From: Granulicella sp.
GTDB lineage: Bacteria; Acidobacteriota; Terriglobia; Terriglobales; Acidobacteriaceae
Reading direction: 5' to 3'
Length of the DNA: 48,816 nucleotides
Assembly: GCA_025357875.1 (NCBI GenBank)
Contig: JANYLK010000037.1
Location: 1 to 48,816 of the forward strand
This document shows positions 42,307-48,816 of this stretch, in pieces. Position 1 is the stretch's first letter. The number at the start of each line of letters is the position of its first letter. Below the pieces are notes generated by a model. That model ran no database searches, was not told the origin of the DNA, and saw nothing but the letters and a program-made list of their open reading frames with translations. The position numbers were made by a program, and so were the translations under genes.

Positions 42307-44889
42307 TTAGAAGCGGTAGCCGATGGAGAATTGCATCTGGCGGCCGGGTTGCGCCAACGTGGGCTGCATGAATCGGGTTGAACTGAGGGAGCCGATGTAG
42401 CTGGAATAGTTGGCGTGATTGAGAGCGTTGAAGGCACCGACGCCGATGGAGATGACTTTTGCTTTATCGTCTTTGGCTTTTGTGAGCCTAAAGTCATGGT
42501 TCCACTGAAGATCGAGGTTGGCTGTGGCTTTTGCTCGCAGGGTATTGCGGCCTACTCCCACTGGACGAGCGTTGCTGAGGCCAGTGTGGAAGTCGTCGCT
42601 GCCGGTGATCTCGTTGTAGGGTGTGCCGGAGTTGAGGCTCGCGCTGATGCCTAGAGTGAGCCAGTGGTCGGGGTTGATGTTGCCGATGATGCTGAAGGTG
42701 TGGAGGCGGTCGAAGTTGCTGCGGCCCCACTCGGCGTTCGGGTTGTACTGATCCTGAGGGAAGTTTCGGATGCCGCCCGTATTGTTTTGCGCGCGCGCGA
42801 GGGTGTACTGAGCCTGACCTGAGAACCATCGGCCGGCATCACCTCGGAAGGAGAGATCGAGGGCGTTGAGGAGTTGGCGACCGCCGGACTCGATCTGCTG
42901 GATCTGTCCGTAATTGGGATTGGGGCGAGGGTAATTAGGGCCGGGATTGGCAGACAGGATCGGAGCGTTGGCGTCGCGGGATCGAAAGCTCTCGATCTGC
43001 ACCCAGTTGCGATAGGCGGCGGTAAGAGTGAGTTTCTTGTTAAGTTGCCGCTCGATACCGAGGCTGGATTGGATCGTATATGGCGCGCGAAGAGTGGATG
43101 CTTCGCGGACTATGTTGCTTGGGACAGTCGAAAAATTGCTACTCGAAGCCAGTTGCTGCGTGGTGGGATTCTGGAGCTGCACCGTGTCGAGGACGATGCC
43201 GTTGTGGAGTTTGAACGTGGATGGGAAGTCGCCGCCGGTCCGGTCATAGAAAATCCCTGAGCCGAGACGCAGGATGGTCTTCCCTTTGCCGGGAGCGTAG
43301 GCGAGGGACAACCGCGGCGACAGGTTGTTGTTGTCGCTGATGTAGGTCACCCAGTCGTAGCGGAGGCCAAGCGAGAGCTGGAACTTCGGGTTGAGCTTGA
43401 CCTGATCCTGAATGTACGCGCCCACTTCATTGGCCCAATACAGCCCGCGACCGATGCCACGCTGGGCTGTGAAGACGTATGGTGTGCCGATATCAATGGC
43501 CGGATTTACGGGGTAGTTGGCGAGCGAGGAGTAGGTCAAAGTGCCCAGTCGATTGGAATGGTCGTCAACGGCCCGTCTGCTGACTTGCGGTAACTGGAAA
43601 CCGAGACGTATGTAGTGCTTTGCGCGGCTCCAGCTAAGAACTTCGTTGAGATGGATTGTGTTTTCTGCTCGGGAGACATTGGCCTGAGCGCCACCGCCGC
43701 TGAAGGAGCCGATAACCTGGATGGCGCGGGCATCTGTAACGCTGCGAGTTACGTCTTCATCCTTCTCGAACGTGACAGCGAGCTGGTTGATCAGGTTCGG
43801 CGCGATGATAGTACGGTCGTTGAAGATCAAGTCATCTTCGCGCGAGTCGTTATTGGTGCCAGCCTCGGGGAGGATGAGTCCGCCGACGTCTGCATTTTTG
43901 TCTGTGTAGTACTGGAAGTTGTAGCCGACCTGCAGGCGGTGTGTTGGGGAGAAGTCGTGGGTGACCCGGAGCGATGCCTGGGAGTTGGTTTGCGGCGTGG
44001 CGACGTTCTCGTTGATAGGACCGCTGAGTGCGATGGCATCGACGGCAGAGAAGTTGTTGCGCTGGCCGTATTCGCTGGAAGCTATGAAGGTAGTGTGTCC
44101 GCGGTTGCCGACGGGGCCGGTGAAGTGGCCTTCGAAGAGGCGGCGTGCCTCTGGTGGGCGGGCGACGGCTGGGTAGGTTTTTGCGTTGAAGATTGCATCG
44201 CGAAAGAGGAAGTTGACTTCGCCGTGGTAATTGGGCGATCCGGGCTTGGTGGTAACTTCGATGCGGCCGCGGCCGGGACGGCTGAACTCGGCGGAGTAGG
44301 GGTCGTTATTGATGCGGACCTCCTGAATGGCGGAGGCCGAGATGCCGGCGTTCTTCATCTCGATGCCGTCGACGATCAGGGTGACACCGCCGGAGGAGCC
44401 CGAAGAGGCGTCGATGAATGAGGAGAGCGCACCGACGTAATTCATGTCGAAGACGGGGAGTTTGCGGAGTGCGCCGCCAGAGACGCTGACTGTGTCGTGG
44501 TTGGCGGAGCTATCGGCGGACAGTATCTGGTTGTTGCCGACGGTGACCTCTTGGCTTATCGCGGCGAGGGAGAGCCTGACTATGAGAGCCGTAATGTTGG
44601 TTTTGAGATGGAGCGGGATGGTGTTGGAGGCGAAGCCGGAAGATGCGGGGACAGTGAGCACCACGTCACCAGCTGAGAGACCGTTAAGACTGAAGTTTCC
44701 AGCAGAGTCGGATCGGGTGTGGGCGATGACATCCCCGGTGCTAGTTGCCATCGTGATTGAAAGGCCGGGAACCGCTGCACCTGTGGCATCGACAAGAGTA
44801 CCGCGAACGGAGAGGATGCTTTGCGCGAAGGCTAGCGCCGCCGCACTGAGCAGGAGGGCGACGAGCAGTAATTTGAATTTCGCGGTCAT
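42307..44889 (-). CDS. TonB-dependent receptor, Oar-like, with carboxypeptidase-regulatory domain
   Basis: An 860-residue outer-membrane receptor with signal peptide (LLLVALLLSAAALAFAQ). Residues about 25-110 are a carboxypeptidase-regulatory-like (Ig) domain (VRGTLVDATGAAVPGLSITM, GNFSLNGLSAGDVVLTV). The plug follows (about 125-240: LRKLPVFDMNYVGALSSF, SSGGVTLIVDGIEMKNAG, FSRPGRGRIEVTTKPGS). The rest is a 22-strand-type barrel ending in Tyr-Arg-Phe (FSIGYRF), the normal outer-membrane insertion signal. No TonB box is clear. The ligand is unknown; many acidobacterial copies sit with polymer-degrading genes. It is intact, unlike the receptor at 33409. Its start is only 18 bp from the divergent MFS gene if that gene begins at 44908. 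Confidence 0.92.
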   Translation of the reverse strand: MTAKFKLLLVALLLSAAALAFAQSILSVRGTLVDATGAAVPGLSITMATSTGDVIAHTRSDSAGNFSLNGLSAGDVVLTVPASSGFASNTIPLHLKTNITALIVRLSLAAISQEVTVGNNQILSADSSANHDTVSVSGGALRKLPVFDMNYVGALSSFIDASSGSSGGVTLIVDGIEMKNAGISASAIQEVRINNDPYSAEFSRPGRGRIEVTTKPGSPNYHGEVNFLFRDAIFNAKTYPAVARPPEARRLFEGHFTGPVGNRGHTTFIASSEYGQRNNFSAVDAIALSGPINENVATPQTNSQASLRVTHDFSPTHRLQVGYNFQYYTDKNADVGGLILPEAGTNNDSREDDLIFNDRTIIAPNLINQLAVTFEKDEDVTRSVTDARAIQVIGSFSGGGAQANVSRAENTIHLNEVLSWSRAKHYIRLGFQLPQVSRRAVDDHSNRLGTLTYSSLANYPVNPAIDIGTPYVFTAQRGIGRGLYWANEVGAYIQDQVKLNPKFQLSLGLRYDWVTYISDNNNLSPRLSLAYAPGKGKTILRLGSGIFYDRTGGDFPSTFKLHNGIVLDTVQLQNPTTQQLASSSNFSTVPSNIVREASTLRAPYTIQSSLGIERQLNKKLTLTAAYRNWVQIESFRSRDANAPILSANPGPNYPRPNPNYGQIQQIESGGRQLLNALDLSFRGDAGRWFSGQAQYTLARAQNNTGGIRNFPQDQYNPNAEWGRSNFDRLHTFSIIGNINPDHWLTLGISASLNSGTPYNEITGSDDFHTGLSNARPVGVGRNTLRAKATANLDLQWNHDFRLTKAKDDKAKVISIGVGAFNALNHANYSSYIGSLSSTRFMQPTLAQPGRQMQFSIGYRF

Positions 44890-44907
44890 TCTTTTGAATT
44901 TTACCGG

Positions 44908-46701
44908 GTGGGCCTTAAGGGTAGCTTAAAAGGGCCGAACGTTAGGCATGGCTTCTGCATCGATACACTAGATACAGTGCCTCTTGAGACTCCATACGCG
45001 GACCACGATACTGCCCCTCTGGAACGCCCGAGTGGCCTCGCGCCGCTGCGAATTTCCATATTTCGCGACCGCTGGATAGCCTCAACAGTTTCCAGTATTG
45101 GCACCTGGATGCAGGACACCGCCGGCACTTGGCTGATGACGTCCCTGACTGCCTCGCCACTGCTAATTGCGCTGATGCAAACGGCGGCCAGCTTGCCTGT
45201 GCTCGCCCTCGGATTGCTCGCCGGAGCGACGGCAGATCTGTTCGATCGGCGGAGACTGCTGATCTTCTGGCAGAGCTGGATGCTGGGGTCGGTGGCCGTG
45301 CTGGCGGTGCTGACTTTTCTTGGGCACATTTCACCTTGGTCGCTGCTGGCGTTTACTTTCTTGCTGAACATCGGTTCAGCGATGAACAATCCAGCGTGGC
45401 AGGCGATTATTCCGGAGCTAGTCCCGCGCATGCTGATCCCGGACAGCGTGTCGCTGAACGCTGCGTCGAACAACCTGGCGCGCGCTTTGGGCCCCGCGCT
45501 TGGCGGACTGATGGTGGCGGCTTTCAAGCGCACCGACACTGGGACCGCATACGTCTTCCTGTTAAATTCGGTGTCATTCGCAGCCGTGATTTGGGTGCTG
45601 GTGAACTGGAAACGGATTCCACTATTCAAATCCGCACTGCCGTCGGAGCGGATAGGCCCGTCTATCCGCTCCGGCCTGCGCTACGTTCGCTATGCGCCGA
45701 ATCTACAGGCGTCGCTGCTGCGCGCGTTCACATTCACATTCTTCTTCTCCGCGATCTGGGCGCTGCTCGCCGTGGTTGCACGCAACGATTTGCATCAAGG
45801 TGCGCTTGGGTACGGTATTCTGAACGGCTCCATAGGTATTGGAGCGGTGACGGCAGCGTTCACTTTGCCGCGCGTGCGGAATCGCTTCTCGACCGACCGT
45901 ATTATTGCGGCGGCGACGTTCTACAACGTCTTCACACTGGTGGTGTTGGCGCGCATTCATCGGCCGTCCGTCATCATTCCCACCCTGATCGTGGCTGGCT
46001 TTTGCTGGACGAGTACCATGGCTTCGCTGAATACGTCGGTGCAGATGTCGGTGCCGGCGTGGGTACAGGCGCGTGCGCTTGGGACCTATTTGATGACGTT
46101 TCAGGGGGGGCTTGCGCTAGGGTCGGTGATTTGGGGGTTGATCGCACAGCGGTGGAGCACGCCGGTGGCTCTGCTCTGTGCTGCTGGCGGATTCGCCGGC
46201 ACGTTTCCGTTTGTCCGCCGCTTCCATATATTGCGCGGTGGCATTCCGGACACCACTCCGCATCAGTACAAACTTGCTGCGCCCGAACTTGCGCCGTTCC
46301 CAGGAAACGATCCGGAGGTAAGCGAACCAGCGCAGGCAGGGCCAGTACGCATCTCGGTTTTCTACCGAATTCCGGTCGAGAATTACGCCGAGTTCACGCG
46401 CCTGATTCATCGGCTGCGACGTGCTCGCCTACGCGGAGGCGCCCTGCGGTGGGGTATCTACCGTGACGCCGTCGACCCGGAACACCTGAACGAGACGTTC
46501 ATTATGGAGTCGTGGCTCGATTATCTGCGCTCGCGTGAACGAGTCACCGCAGCAGACGAGGCTCTTCGCAAACAGGTTTGGGCTCTGCATCAGGACGCCG
46601 AACTGCCGCGCATCTCGTACCAAATCTATGCGCGCGAGATTGCGAATCCGACGCCAAATGCAGCCAAGACGAACTCGCACCGAAGCGGCAGTATCGAATG
46701 A
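44908..46701 (+). CDS. MFS transporter (EntS-like, MFS_3 family)
   Basis: A membrane exporter of up to 597 residues. About twelve helices run from RDRWIASTVSSIGTWMQD to WSTPVALLCAAGGFAGTF. Family marks are GTWLMTSLTASPLLIALMQTAASLPVLALGLLAGATADLFDRRRLL, NNPAWQAIIPELV and SLNAASNNLARALGPALGGL. After the helices, residues about 475-570 form a soluble domain typical of this family (VRISVFYRIPVENYAEF..., LRWGIYRDAVDPEHLNETFIMESWLDYLRSRERVT). Relatives export siderophores or drugs; the substrate here is unknown. The start is uncertain: GTG 44908 leaves no room for promoters between two divergent genes, so the GTG near 44976 (VPLETPY) may be the true one. Confidence 0.9.
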   Translation: MGLKGSLKGPNVRHGFCIDTLDTVPLETPYADHDTAPLERPSGLAPLRISIFRDRWIASTVSSIGTWMQDTAGTWLMTSLTASPLLIALMQTAASLPVLALGLLAGATADLFDRRRLLIFWQSWMLGSVAVLAVLTFLGHISPWSLLAFTFLLNIGSAMNNPAWQAIIPELVPRMLIPDSVSLNAASNNLARALGPALGGLMVAAFKRTDTGTAYVFLLNSVSFAAVIWVLVNWKRIPLFKSALPSERIGPSIRSGLRYVRYAPNLQASLLRAFTFTFFFSAIWALLAVVARNDLHQGALGYGILNGSIGIGAVTAAFTLPRVRNRFSTDRIIAAATFYNVFTLVVLARIHRPSVIIPTLIVAGFCWTSTMASLNTSVQMSVPAWVQARALGTYLMTFQGGLALGSVIWGLIAQRWSTPVALLCAAGGFAGTFPFVRRFHILRGGIPDTTPHQYKLAAPELAPFPGNDPEVSEPAQAGPVRISVFYRIPVENYAEFTRLIHRLRRARLRGGALRWGIYRDAVDPEHLNETFIMESWLDYLRSRERVTAADEALRKQVWALHQDAELPRISYQIYAREIANPTPNAAKTNSHRSGSIE

Positions 46702-46826
46702 AACCCCGGTGGGGATAGTGAGCCTGTCCGCTGCCGATCGCTCGAACAGAATTCATCTTCCATTGGAATTTTGGGGGACGACGAGTGGCCGGGAATTCAA
46801 CGTACGGTATGTGATTTACTTTTGAG

Positions 46827-47771
46827 ATGCTGAACTGGCTTGTTATTGGAATTGGTGACATTACCCGCAAGCGTGTGTTGCCAGCGATCCTCGCGGAGCC
46901 ACGCAGTTGCTTGTATGCGCTTCTGACGCGCGGCCCGCACAAGGCTAAGTCTTACCCTGGTGCGATCGTTTATACCGATCTTAGCGATGCGTTACGTGAT
47001 CCGGCGATCGACGCTGTGTACGTAGCGTCGCCGGTTGCGCTTCACGCGGAACAGACGATTGCCAGTCTGCGCGCGGGTAAGCAGGTGTTGTGTGAAAAAC
47101 CCGTGGCGCTAAATTACGCGCAGGCTGAGACGATGGCCGCTGCTGCGCGCGAGTCGGGACGGCTGCTGGGAATCGCGTATTACCGACGGCTCTATCCAAA
47201 GTTGATGCGAGCAAAGCAACTCATCGCTCAGGATGCGATAGGCCAGCCGGTGCTGGTCGAGGCGAACTATCACGGGTGGCTGGAAAGCCCTGACCGTGGC
47301 TGGCTGAAGGATCCTGCACTGGCCGGAGGAGGCCCGCTCTACGATGTTGGCTCACACCGTATCGACGCCTGTAATTATTTATTCGGAAAGCCAATGCGTG
47401 CTACGGGGCTGCTCTCGAACGCGCTGCATCAGCTTGCAGTGGAGGACTCAGCGACGACTTTGATTAAGTACACGGCGGGAGTCCATGCGGTGGTCGATGT
47501 GCGTTGGAACTCGCGCATACAGCGTGATCAGTTTCGGATTATTGGCGTGGAAGGGGAGATCAGCCTTGATCAGCTTAATGGGCCCACGCTGAAGCTGACT
47601 CTTTCCAGTGGCGACGTTTGCGAAGAGACTTTGCCGGCCAACGCAAATGTCCATTACCCCGCAGTGAAAAACTTTGTTGCCGCGGTGTTGGACGGCTCGC
47701 CGGTCGCGTGTCCTATCGAAGATGCGATTTGGACGGACTGGGTGACGCAGCAAGTGAAAGACGCTCAGTAA
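46827..47771 (+). CDS. Gfo/Idh/MocA-family oxidoreductase
   Basis: A 314-residue NAD(P)-dependent oxidoreductase, probably acting on a sugar or cyclitol. The Rossmann part begins WLVIGIGDITRKRVLPAI (a modified G-x-G-x-x-x) and has AVYVASPVALHAEQTIASLRAGKQVLCEKPVAL, with the catalytic Lys of CEKP. The C-terminal half has the usual beta-sheet: GGGPLYDVGSHRIDACNYLFG, with Asp and His of D-x-x-x-H, and GVEGEISLDQLNG. No signal peptide is seen, so it is cytoplasmic. The ATG has no clear ribosome site. It ends nine bases before the convergent sucA stop, with no room for a terminator between them. Confidence 0.92.
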   Translation: MLNWLVIGIGDITRKRVLPAILAEPRSCLYALLTRGPHKAKSYPGAIVYTDLSDALRDPAIDAVYVASPVALHAEQTIASLRAGKQVLCEKPVALNYAQAETMAAAARESGRLLGIAYYRRLYPKLMRAKQLIAQDAIGQPVLVEANYHGWLESPDRGWLKDPALAGGGPLYDVGSHRIDACNYLFGKPMRATGLLSNALHQLAVEDSATTLIKYTAGVHAVVDVRWNSRIQRDQFRIIGVEGEISLDQLNGPTLKLTLSSGDVCEETLPANANVHYPAVKNFVAAVLDGSPVACPIEDAIWTDWVTQQVKDAQ

Positions 47772-47780
47772 TTTCGCGAA

Positions 47781-48758
47781 TTAGGCGCCGAAGGCCAGGT
47801 CGATCAGAGTCTTCTCTTCGAGTTCGTGAGCTTTGGCGGAGCCGGTGGCAGGGCTTGCGCTTGCGCTGCGTTTGACGCTGATTACGGCGCGGTCGGCGGC
47901 CATCCGGCGGAGATGGGGGAGGACATGGAAGAGCGCACCCATGTTGGCCGGCTCTTCCTGCACCCAGACGATCTCCGTGGCATCCGGATGCTGATTGAGC
48001 GCGGACTGCATCTCCTCTTCAGGCCACGGATACATCTGCTCGAGGAAGATAATTCCGACGGAGGTATCCTTGCGCTTTTCTCGCTCGAGGCGCAGGTTGT
48101 GGCCGATTTTGCCGGTGCATACGAGCAGTCGGCGGGGCGACTTCACGGAGTTGTCGGGGATGACATTAAGGAAGCGGGGAGCGGCGAAGTCCTGAATTGT
48201 CGAGGATGCGTCCGCGTTGCGCAACATGCTCTTCGGCGTGAAGACGATGAGTGGCTTGCGCCACGCGCGCATGGCCTGCCGCCGCAGCAAATGAAAGTAT
48301 TGCGCGGCGGTGGATGGCTGGCAGATCTGGATGTTGTCGTTTGCGGCGAGGTGTAGATAGCGCTCGATGCGCGCGCTGGAGTGCTCGGGTCCCTGACCTT
48401 CGTATCCGTGGGGCAGCAGTAGGACCAGGCCGGAGAGCAGGCCCCATTTGGCTTCGCCCGCAGCGACGAATTGATCGACGATGATCTGCGCACCGTTGGC
48501 GAAGTCGCCGAACTGGGCCTCCCATAGTACGAGTGCCTCAGGATAATCGCGCGAGTAGCCGTATTCGAAACCCATCACCGCGGCCTCGGACAGCATGGAG
48601 TTGTAGACTTCGAATCTACCTTGCGTTTCGCTGACGTGCGCGAGCGGAAGGTACTTCGCTTCGGTCTCAATGTCGATGACGATGGAGTGGCGCTGGTTGA
48701 AGGTGCCGCGCTGCGAATCCTGTCCGCTCAGGCGTATGGGCGTGCTTGCGCTGACCAG
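47781..48758 (-). CDS. sucA: 2-Oxoglutarate dehydrogenase E1 component, C-terminal part (5' end missing)
   Basis: The last 325 codons or so of the thiamine-dependent E1 of 2-oxoglutarate dehydrogenase (citric acid cycle). It reads TPIRLSGQDSQRGTFNQRHS, RFEVYNSMLSEAAVMGFEYGYS, LVLWEAQFGDFANGAQIIVDQF, GLVLLLPHGYEGQGPEHSSARIERYL and ends with RSASASPATGSAKAHELEEKTLIDLAF, all standard for SucA. From about 48759 outward the sequence no longer continues the gene: it is an inverted copy of 48531-48588, and the sucA frame meets a TAG there. The gene is therefore cut by a rearrangement or by a false join at the sequence end. No sucB is visible. Confidence 0.92.
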   Translation of the reverse strand: MVSASTPIRLSGQDSQRGTFNQRHSIVIDIETEAKYLPLAHVSETQGRFEVYNSMLSEAAVMGFEYGYSRDYPEALVLWEAQFGDFANGAQIIVDQFVAAGEAKWGLLSGLVLLLPHGYEGQGPEHSSARIERYLHLAANDNIQICQPSTAAQYFHLLRRQAMRAWRKPLIVFTPKSMLRNADASSTIQDFAAPRFLNVIPDNSVKSPRRLLVCTGKIGHNLRLEREKRKDTSVGIIFLEQMYPWPEEEMQSALNQHPDATEIVWVQEEPANMGALFHVLPHLRRMAADRAVISVKRSASASPATGSAKAHELEEKTLIDLAFGA

Positions 48759-48816
48759 CGAGGCCGCGGTGATGGGTTTCGAATACGGCTACTCGCGCGA
48801 TTATCCTGAGGCACTC
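48531..48816. repeat. 58-bp perfect inverted repeat within sucA at the window edge
   Basis: Bases 48759-48816 are the exact reverse complement of 48531-48588, with a 170-bp spacer. The left copy is in frame in sucA (SEAAVMGFEYGYSRDYPEAL); the right copy reads the same peptide on the plus strand and runs to the last base of the window. Confidence 0.9.

Noticed and set aside
45129..46466. 445-codon frame overlapping the MFS gene in another phase
   Set aside because: Arg/Ala/Cys-rich, no helices, while the MFS frame has full family motifs.

Overview
The window reads as chromosomal DNA of a GC-rich, diderm (outer-membrane) soil-type bacterium, most likely an Acidobacteriota of the Acidobacteriaceae/Terriglobia type. 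The pointers are Oar-like TonB receptors with an N-terminal carboxypeptidase-regulatory domain, an LptF-LptG transport pair fused in one chain, a futalosine-pathway menaquinone enzyme (MqnE), a YncE-propeller/phosphoesterase fusion and many secreted hydrolases. This placement is inferred from gene families only; no rRNA or tRNA gene is present. I see no CRISPR array, transposase, integrase or phage module.

Layout. 0-1.6 kb (+): the Arg/Pro/Gly-rich tail of a probable RluB pseudouridine synthase, cytidylate kinase and a cold-shock protein. 1.7-12.4 kb: a long minus-strand run, listed in transcription order: sensor kinase, response regulator, secreted family 2 glycosidase, small membrane protein, fused LptFG, secreted FKBP-type prolyl isomerase, ABC exporter half-transporter and a secreted protein of unknown function. 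12.4-17 kb is mixed: NIPSNAP protein, superinfection-immunity-like membrane protein, Tat-exported carboxylesterase, DUF2007-like protein and a fatty acid desaturase. 17-33 kb is almost all plus strand: YncE/phosphoesterase fusion overlapping a type I phosphomannose isomerase, secreted alpha/beta hydrolase, the nitrogen cluster amt-glnK-glnD, an isolated nuoB, an OmpA-like protein, a BNR propeller protein and mqnE. 33-37.3 kb is a worn region: a truncated TonB-receptor pseudogene, two tandem SGNH hydrolases, a sigma-factor remnant and about 0.5 kb without a convincing gene. 37.3-48.8 kb: fused AroD-AroE, secreted amidohydrolase, PgeF, a full TonB-dependent receptor, an MFS exporter, a Gfo/Idh/MocA oxidoreductase and the 3' part of sucA (2-oxoglutarate dehydrogenase E1).

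How the genes fit. Amt, the PII protein GlnK (Tyr51 kept) and its uridylyltransferase GlnD form a complete ammonium uptake and sensing unit. MqnE (menaquinone synthesis) and NuoB (complex I) serve the same respiratory chain. LptFG and the TonB/OmpA-type proteins belong to outer-membrane biogenesis and uptake. The glycosidase, esterases, SGNH enzymes and amidohydrolase suggest polymer scavenging.

Most notable. (1) A small family of hairpins ending in GGGCACCC, five copies all in one orientation; one lies in frame inside the ABC exporter. A second type, carrying GATGACAA-like motifs, lies in frame inside the phosphoesterase fusion. (2) A 58-bp perfect inverted copy of sucA sequence ends exactly at the right window edge and interrupts sucA, which looks like a fold-back or contig-end join. 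(3) A 45-base, 24% GC patch of rare codons in pgeF. (4) Several dyad or operator-like sites with clear geometry. I found no strong case for a wholly new multi-gene system.
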